Source of the DNA: Haplosporangium gracile
Taxonomy: Eukaryota; Mortierellomycota; Mortierellomycetes; Mortierellales; Mortierellaceae
Length of the DNA stretch: 27,444 nt
Direction of reading: 5' to 3'
NCBI GenBank assembly: GCA_015499985.1
Contig: JAAAUF010000515.1
Span: forward strand, 1 to 27,444
Below are positions 20,801 through 27,444 of the stretch, piece after piece. Made by a program: the position numbers and the translations under genes. How positions within the stretch are numbered: position 1 is the first letter of the stretch; the number at the start of each line of letters is the position of its first letter. A model generated the notes under the pieces. It was not told the DNA's origin. It did not search any database and worked only from the letters and a program-made list of their open reading frames with translations.

Positions 20801-22213
20801 ATTTTTTTTTGTTTCTTGTACGGCATTTCTGCGGGGAGGAAGGCGTTTGTTCGTGTGGGTGAAGGGAGAAAACGAGAGGCGAGACTTGAGAGCACAAATC
20901 CTGGACATGGCCTGATGTCTTTTGGTTTCTGTTTGATTGTTCTTCTTTGCTCTTCTTTTTGCCCGTGGGTTTTATTCATTGGACGTGTTTCGTGTCAATT
21001 GTTGAATGGTTTAGCCCATACATACCTTGCATGCGCTTTCGTTTCTTTTTGAGGAGCCAGCCTGCCATTTCAGAGGTGGGCTGCGCAACGGGAGTCCGCC
21101 CGCGCTCTTCCAGGGCGACGAAGAAGGTCAATCGTTTTGAGGTGTGGATGGAGAACGTGTTGTCTAAAACAATTCCAATAGTGAAGAGGGTTAATAATAG
21201 TTCGTTCACTCAAGGCTTTTTCTTTTTCTCTGGTGTCTTGACTCTCATTCTCTCACAAGGACATTTTTTCTTCATTTCAAAGCAGAAACAAAAGAGGGAC
21301 CATCGATGAGAGATGTAGTGTAATGGGTGTCGAAGGAAGACGTCTGTCCTCCCTTATTCATGACTAATTGTCATTCTTGACAGAAGACAACATATTTGAT
21401 CATCATCATTTCATGCATTCATTTCAGGCCAGAAACAATAAGCAAAATTCTAATCAAAAGTTATAAAGTGAAAAGTAAAGAGTACTTACCAAAAACAAGG
21501 ACATAGCTGCCTTCTTCCTGGACGGTATATTCTCCATGGACTGGGCCAGCGCCGGACTCGTAATGCTGGATAGGGATGAGCTCGATCAGCTCAGGGTCCT
21601 TGAGCTTGGCAACCGTCTTCTTCTTGCGGGGCGACGGCTGTGTGGTCGTCGGGGGCGAAGCCTGACTCGGGCTGTGTTGATGTCCCTTCAGCCCACTTCC
21701 TGCTTCATAAAGGTCCTCGTCGCTCCCACTGGAGTTAGCCGATGTCTTGCTGGGTGAGTACTGCCCTGCCCTGGTGTTGCTGATATGGCTGTTGCTACTG
21801 TTACTGTTGTTGTCACTGCCATTCATGATGTTGTCGTGGATCGACTTTTGGGATGACGACCGAATGCCACTTCCATTGCTGGGTCCCTTGGAATGAGCAG
21901 TTTTCTTGGAGGCAAGGGATTCGGGTCTGGAGGGATGAGCGCGTTGCTGCTGTTGTTGTTGTTGGTACTGATGCTGCAGGCCTCCTGCAGAAGTAGTCGA
22001 GGAAGAGGCAGGAGGAGGGGTGGTAGTTGTGATGGAGGGTACGATGGAGGTTGACTTTAGTTGGGGAGGGCATGAGGCGTTCTTGCGAAAGTAGAGGCCG
22101 AAGGAGATGTTTTTCTTTTTTGTGGAAAACCACCAGACGAGTGTCTTTCCTGGCTGGTCGACATGGACGTAGTGTTGGAAGACGTCTCTTGGGGGCACTT
22201 CGATCTCCTGCAT
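17858..22213 (-). CDS. OSH3: OSH3-like oxysterol-binding protein (GOLD-PH-FFAT-ORD), 1031 aa, 7 exons
   Basis: Exons on minus: 22213-21490, 21163-21026, 20561-20046, 19912-19019, 18920-18871, 18753-18676, 18553-17858; 3096 nt, phases consistent. The architecture is that of Osh3. A GOLD domain is split between residues 1-50 and about 200-259 by a low-complexity insert. A PH domain spans about 274-370 ('GWLLKKKRKRMQGWAKRWF', 'GTMLYHLKALTVEDYRAW'). A coiled-coil-like segment (about 470-520) is followed by six His (523-528). An FFAT-like motif 'DVFYDAIDD' (573-581) should bind ER VAP/Scs2 proteins. The lipid-exchange ORD runs from about 661 ('LSILRKNVGKDLS', 'KPFNPLHGETFE', 'KFWGKSM') to near the C-terminus. 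The expected role is lipid or PI4P handling at ER-plasma membrane contacts. The OSBP fingerprint reads EKVSHYPP (764-771), with Tyr769 in place of the second His of the usual HHPP. The start has good context (TTCACCATGC) and directly precedes GOLD. Introns 1 (326 bp) and 2 (464 bp) are long for this region. Confidence 0.94.
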
Positions 22214-22719
22214 GGTGAATGCGAAAGAAGGCGTAGGCGGAGGGAGGAGGAAGTGTGAGTTGGAGTGAGAACTGTACAATTCAAGAAGTCAGGAAGGGAG
22301 CGTGAAAGGAGGAGGAAGAGGGGGATGGGTGAGAGGGGGATAGTGATGGAAAGAAGGAAGGGAAGAAAGCCAAGGGGTTGCAAGGTGTGCTTGCAGTAGG
22401 GACAAAATGCAAAAAAGGAATAGGAACAACAAAGAAAAGAACAGGAGGGAACAAAAGAAGAAATGCAAAAGAATGAAAGCACTGTAGAAGAAAAAAGGGT
22501 TGAAGAACAATTAGATCGACTCCTTACAGGTCCGTGTGCGGAGATTCGCTGTCAGAAATATTAAAATGAATTCATTATTATTCATATTCCACAACGACAA
22601 AAAGATGGGGGGGGGGAGAGAGTACAGGAGCACTGTCCAGATGGACAGACACAGACAGGCACACAGACACAGGCGCATGGATGGTGTGTGTGGCAGGAGT
22701 AGGACACAACACATATTTC

Positions 22720-22751
<32 letters not shown>

Positions 22752-22752
22752 G
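22720..22752. repeat. (TTG)11 microsatellite
   Basis: Eleven perfect TTG units. On the minus strand a frame reads it as poly-Asn, but that frame has no gene-like context. Confidence 0.95.
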
Positions 22753-23121
22753 CTGCCAGCCTGCTGCATACGTGGGCCGTGAAAAAGATTGTATTTTTCA
22801 CGAATCCACAGCCTGGACTTGAACTATCCACTCACCGTGCTCTATGCTCTCTGATTTCTCGCAAGTCCTTGATTTCTCTACCGATCATAGGGTATAAACT
22901 CTGCATGCACAACGCATACCTTGGCTGAATACCCTCCATCAACAACAAATACGCCCATCGACATCGACATCAACAACGGCAACCAACGCACGCCTCGCCT
23001 CCAGTGAGTCGAGCTCAGCGGCAAACCACCAATGAACAATGTTCCAAGAATGGCGGTCATATCCACTTTTTGACCTGTGTGATAATTGCGCTGTCGAGAT
23101 TTTTATTTTAACTCAAGGCAA

Positions 23122-23146
23122 CTCTCTCTCTCTCTCTCTCTCTCTC
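23122..23146. repeat. (CT)n microsatellite
   Basis: About twelve perfect CT units followed by further CT-rich sequence to about 23220, in the ABCC promoter side of the divergent region. Confidence 0.95.
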
Positions 23147-23673
23147 GCTCTCTTTCCCTTATTTCTCTTTATTTCTCTCTTTCTCTATATTATTTCTCTC
23201 TCTATTTTTCTCTTTCTCCCTCTTGCATAGCCCTTCCCTATCCTCCTTAAATCCATGCATACGACGACGCGTGCAAAGAAAGAACAAAATCATACCGCAC
23301 CACAATTATTCGCAGCACACCTTCGTGACCATTGGGCTGTTGGGATCCAAAACGTAAAGTAAGAAGCAACGAATCAGCGTCTTGCTCCATCCCCACGGCT
23401 AACATGTACATCACGCCTTCAATGCTCACCATACGTAGGACTCACACATGTGCCGCTTTCTTTTTCTTTTTGTTTTTTTGTCTTTTTTTTTTTTTCCTTT
23501 TCGATGTTTTGTACCACAAGCAAACACAAAGAAAATTATCTTTTGTGGCCATGTACCTCTTTTCTCTCTCTCTTTCTTTCTCACCAACCATTACTTTTGC
23601 TCACTCGTCAGACAAAATTGAATTAGCATAGGCAACAACGGACCACCCTTCCGAAATTAGATGCGCCATTCTG

Positions 23674-26600
23674 ATGGACACGAATCACACGCACTTTCTG
23701 CCCCTCTCTTCCGAAGATGGATTGGAGACACAGTGTACGTCGGATCCTGTGGACACCTTCTGGATGAACTGGATGGGAAGTATAAAAGGACTCGCGGGTA
23801 CCCCATCCGCCCACTATCTCCACCAAATCACCGCCACTGCTCCCACCACCACCACCACCACCACCACCACCACCGTCGGCATCATCAAGACCTCACCCTC
23901 ATCTGTCACCTTCTTGCTCATGGACCACGCTCTAAGGTAGGCAAAAAATAAACTCCTCTGCTCTTTTAATATCGCCACTGCCTTTTCCATTACTTACTCC
24001 TCTCCTCTTTCTGCTTCGTTAAACTCGCGCTGTTAGGCTGGCAGGAACAGCTGTGCCCTTGGCGTACCCCTTCGCATCGGCACTGCTGCTTGTTTACCTT
24101 TCCAAGAAATCCATTCATCTGGACCAGTACGAGTCTATTCGGCCCACCGACAACTTGAACGATCTCGACGACACAGTTAATAACCATGACAAAGACAACA
24201 ATAGCACACAATCATCGATTCGTGCCTCGGCAGTCGCATTGGGCATCAACCTTGCAAGACTAGGACTGACTGCTCTCCAATTAGGTCTCGCAGTATTCTC
24301 CTTTGCTCACTTTTATACCGGGCAAACAGACGGCAACAAAGAACAACCAAGTCTCTTGGTCATCTCTGGTCCCATCCTCTCTTGGTCTTATGCGCTTGCA
24401 CTGGCACTCGTGTTCTTGTTTCGCCCCACAACAGCCTATCGGTTCTGGATTCGCCTCCAGCTGGATCTTTTTTATGTCCTCGAGTTGGTCCTCATGTCGA
24501 TTGAGCTCTACTACTCCGGATCATTGTCGCGACCCATCTCCGAGTGGATGTTGCAGCACAAGTTGCAAGACGCCGCATGGTTGACCACAGCCCTGTTGGT
24601 CTGGGTGTCTCTTTTAACTCGTCCCTACCAGCCGTCGAACCTTATCAAGAAACAACGAGGGGAAATTCCCAGCGCCGTCTCGTCCGAAAGCGCGGCGTCC
24701 GTGTACTCTATTTTGACCTTTGCATGGGTCAACTCACTGGTTTACCTCGGGTACATGAAGGTAATGCAGGAATCTGATCTCCCCAACCTCGAGGTCCAAG
24801 ACTTGTCTTTGACCACCTCCAATCAGTTCTCGTTGACCAAGTAAGTACATGCGCAACAGTAACTCACTTTATCAACATTCTTTTTTAATTATTGATGGTG
24901 GCAGCTCACACAGCTAACTTATGCATGTGCTCGTTGAATAGGAAAAAGTCGCTCGTCCGGTCACTACTTGCTACCTTAAAGACAGACATGCTTATCCAGT
25001 TCCTGTGGAACGTCCCCCACAGCGTCTTCATCATCGCGGCGCCTCTTTGCTCCAAGAACATTATTTCCTATATCGAATGCAAGCACTGTGGCCCTCCTAC
25101 TTTCAGTACCTATCTCTGGGTTATTGCATTACTCGCGACAACACTGGCGAGTTCTGTCTGTCTAAACGCGTCTGATCACCGGAGCCGCCGTCTAGCTCTC
25201 AAATCCGCATCAGTTTTGAACTCCGAGATCTTCAAAAAATCACTTCGTCGAAAAGACATTGCCCCCTCTGTCGAGTTCAAGGAAGACGCGGAAGGAAACC
25301 GAAAAAAGGACAGCTCTGCCAATATCTCCAGTAAGGTTTTTTTTTGTGCTGCAGAGTGGTATACACACCTGAACAGAAAAGAGATGCAACTAATCACAAT
25401 CATTTTATTTTCACGCACTAACATAGACTTAGTAGCAGTCGATGTCAAAACCATTGAAGGGACCTTTCTCTCCCTGGATGAGATCTATGGTCTCCCGATG
25501 AAGGTTGTCCTTTCCTCCATTGGCCTCTACCACCTATTGGGTCCAGCAGCATTCGTCGGTATCGGTTTTATGATTGTCACCATGCCACTCCCAGCCCTGC
25601 TCGCGTCGATATTCATGCGACTGTTCAACAGCATTATGGAGTCCAAAGACGACCGAATGGATGTCTTGACCGAGATGCTTTCCGGAATGCGTACAGTCAA
25701 GTACTTTGGCTGGGAGTCCAAGTTTGTCGAAAAGATCACGGATGCTCGCGAAAAGGAGCTAAAGAACAATAAGAAGATGTACACTCAAATGTCCTTTGCT
25801 GGCGTCGCCTGGACTATTATGCCCCTTATCAACATGGTCGTCCTCCTTGTCGCATACACCGTTTTCTATGGCCACACCATTACCGCCTCTGCCCTCTTTA
25901 CGACTCTCTCGCTCTTTGAGATCTTGAGTTCGTCCCTGTCCAGCATTCCTTGGACCTTCATTTCGATAACGGAGTCTGTTGTCGCACTGCGCCGCGTTAG
26001 TACCTTCCTGGATGAGGAGGAGTTCGAGAGAGACACGACTGTGACAAAGATCGATGTCAAGACCCGCTTCACTTCCTCAGCTCCAGCTGCCTACTCTGCT
26101 TCGCAACCTATCATCGGTTTCGTTCGCGCCACTTACTCCTGGCCTAGCAAGAAGATAAAGACTATCGAGCCAACCCAGAAGGCAGGTTGGTTTCAGAACC
26201 TCAAGTCCAAATCCTCCAAGGCACCGACTCCTGCCGAGCAAGACAATGAGAGTCCTCCAGCTGATGCCCTTGCTTCAGAGTCTGAGACTGACATTGAACG
26301 CTTCCAGCTGGCAAACGTTTCTGCCGATTTTCCTGTTGGAGAATTGTCGCTTATTGTCGGCCCTACCGGATCCGGAAAGTCAGCTCTCCTCCTCGCTCTT
26401 CTCGGTGAGCTTGAGCGCGTCGAAGGACACATGTATCTGCCCCGTCTCGATTACAACAAAAATTACTCCGACGACCGTGGTTCCGGTATCGCTTATGTTG
26501 CCCAGACTGCTTGGCTTCAAAACGGTACCGTTCGCGACAACATTCTTTTTGGCAAGGCCTTCAACCAGGAACGCTACAGTGCCGTCCTCGAGGGCTGCGC

Positions 26601-27444
26601 ATTGACCACCGACTTGGATGTCCTCGGGTTTGGCGACTTGACCGAGATTGGTGAGCAGGGTATTACCTTGTCTGGCGGCCAGAAGCAGCGTGTCTCCTTG
26701 GCTCGAGCCATTTACTCGGACGCATCTGTCCTGCTACTAGATGATTGCCTCTCTGCTGTCGATATCCACACTGGCCGCCATATCTTCCAGACACTGAATG
26801 GCCCCCTCATGGATGGACGTACAATCCTCATGGCCACACATCAAGTTCAGTTGACCCTCAGCGCCGCGAGATACATTGTTGTTCTGGACAAGGGCAAGGT
26901 TGTCGGTGCTGGAACCCCTAAGGAATGTATTCATCATGGTTGGATCGACCATGTCACACTGGTGGCTACCGTCTCTGATCAGTCCAGCGAAGGCGATACT
27001 CTCGACGGAGACAAGGGCGCCAAAACAGATCTGAAGGACGATGGGAAGGCAGCATCGCCGGCCAAGCCCAAGGATGAGGAGACGAAAGCTGAAGGATCTG
27101 TTCCCCTCAAGGTCTACAAGTACTATTTCTCTGCGTCTGGTGGCTGGATTGCCTGGATGCTCCTTGTGGGTATCTACGTCTTTCAGCAGGGTGCCACAGT
27201 AGCAGAAAAGTCTTGGCTGGCTATCTGGGCCAACAGAATGGCGGAGACGACCGGTTCGTTGGTTCTCGAAGCTGCTCAGGCAGTGACCCCGGAACTTGCT
27301 GCTTCGGTCAAAGAAGCGTTCACTTCAAGGGATGGAAGTGCGTACGGTGCCATCACCATGGCGGTCTTCGGAAAGGGCACTCCGGAATCGGTCAGCGTGG
27401 GATTCTACATCGGCGTCTATGTTCTCTTGGGCCTCATCCCCATG
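23674..27444 (+). CDS. ABCC (MRP/Ybt1-like) full-size ABC transporter, 5' 1158 codons, cut by the window edge
   Basis: Exons 23674-23936, 24037-24840, 24942-25330 and 25427 onward; phases consistent. Intron 2 has a CTAAC branch-point candidate. The N-terminus shows about five hydrophobic segments (residues about 75-290), a TMD0 as in long MRPs. TMD1 follows (about 305-690, with 'TEMLSGMRTVKYFGWE'), then NBD1 with Walker A GPTGSGKS (797-804), Q-loop 'AYVAQTAWLQNGT', signature LSGGQ (900-904), Walker B VLLLDD (920-925) and H-loop 'MATHQ'. Walker B ends in Asp925 where a catalytic Glu is usual, as is normal for NBD1 of ABCC proteins. A charged Lys/Asp linker precedes the start of TMD2; the rest of TMD2 and NBD2 lie outside. 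Expected role: ATP-driven export or vacuolar import of organic anions or conjugates. The start at 23674 is the first in-frame ATG after an in-frame TAG near 23630; an upstream exon cannot be excluded. The last intron could also use an acceptor 6 bp downstream (exon from 25433), losing two residues. Confidence 0.93.
23845..23874 (+). repeat. (ACC)10 coding microsatellite in the ABCC gene (poly-Thr)
   Basis: Ten perfect ACC codons in exon 1 encode ten Thr just before the first predicted membrane segment. Length variation between strains would change the protein without shifting frame. Confidence 0.95.

Larger units (their letters stand above)
22214..23673. other. Divergent intergenic region between OSH3 and the ABCC transporter
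   Basis: About 1.46 kb of simple-sequence-rich DNA: purine-rich on plus from 22260 to 22500 (the OSH3 leader, pyrimidine-rich on minus), a ten-G run at 22607-22616, (TTG)11 at 22720-22752, (CT)n at 23122-23146, and T-rich/CT-rich tracts at 23455-23590. No gene, tRNA or other RNA was recognised. Confidence 0.6.

Noticed and set aside
22578..22769. Minus-strand frame with poly-Asn
   Set aside because: Created by the (TTG)11 microsatellite; no other gene signals.
1..27444. Defence island, biosynthetic gene cluster, transposon or CRISPR array
   Set aside because: Genes are unrelated housekeeping or hypothetical fungal genes. No transposase, reverse transcriptase, terminal repeats, spaced direct repeats or cluster backbone enzymes were seen. 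Joint membrane/lipid themes among ATG18, OSH3, the acyl-CoA synthetase and the ABC pump are more simply explained by chance.

Overview
The window is nuclear DNA of a filamentous fungus. The genes are split by many short introns (mostly about 90-180 bp, GT-AG, some with CTAAC branch points). Coding regions are C-rich at third positions, leaders are pyrimidine-rich, and the protein set is typical of fungi: PROPPIN/Atg18, an Osh3-type oxysterol-binding protein, a DUF3712 secreted protein and a full-size ABCC transporter. The overall look suggests an early-diverging lineage, perhaps Mortierellomycota. That placement is a judgement from general appearance, not from a search.

Layout: (1) 1-167, minus: open frame running off the left edge, weakly supported. 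(2) 2117-4142, plus: secreted DUF3712-type protein, 4 exons. (3) 6326-4340, minus: ATG18 PROPPIN, 8 exons, convergent with gene 2, with a GC-AG first intron and a short uORF whose stop overlaps the start codon. (4) 8891-11409, plus: long-chain acyl-CoA synthetase, 5 exons. (5) 11702-14399, plus: large low-complexity protein of unknown function, 2 exons. (6) 15690-17724, plus: M24B Xaa-Pro peptidase with a His-rich insert, 2 exons. (7) 22213-17858, minus: OSH3-like GOLD-PH-FFAT-ORD protein, 7 exons, convergent with gene 6. (8) 23674 to the right edge, plus: ABCC/MRP transporter, 4 exons seen, cut off at the start of its second membrane domain.

All gene models were built by hand from reading frames, splice-site motifs and protein-family expectations. 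Every intron phase is consistent. No tRNA, rRNA, transposon, CRISPR or mitochondrial sequence was recognised.

Several products act on membranes or lipids: ATG18 on PI3P-type phosphoinositides, OSH3 in lipid transfer at ER contacts, the acyl-CoA synthetase in fatty-acid activation, and the ABCC pump. In a eukaryote this neighbourhood is probably coincidental. I found no convincing new multi-gene system. The points most worth following up are the ATG18 uORF and GC-AG intron, the His-rich peptidase insert, the unknown 864-residue protein, and the compact bidirectional polyadenylation palindrome between genes 6 and 7.
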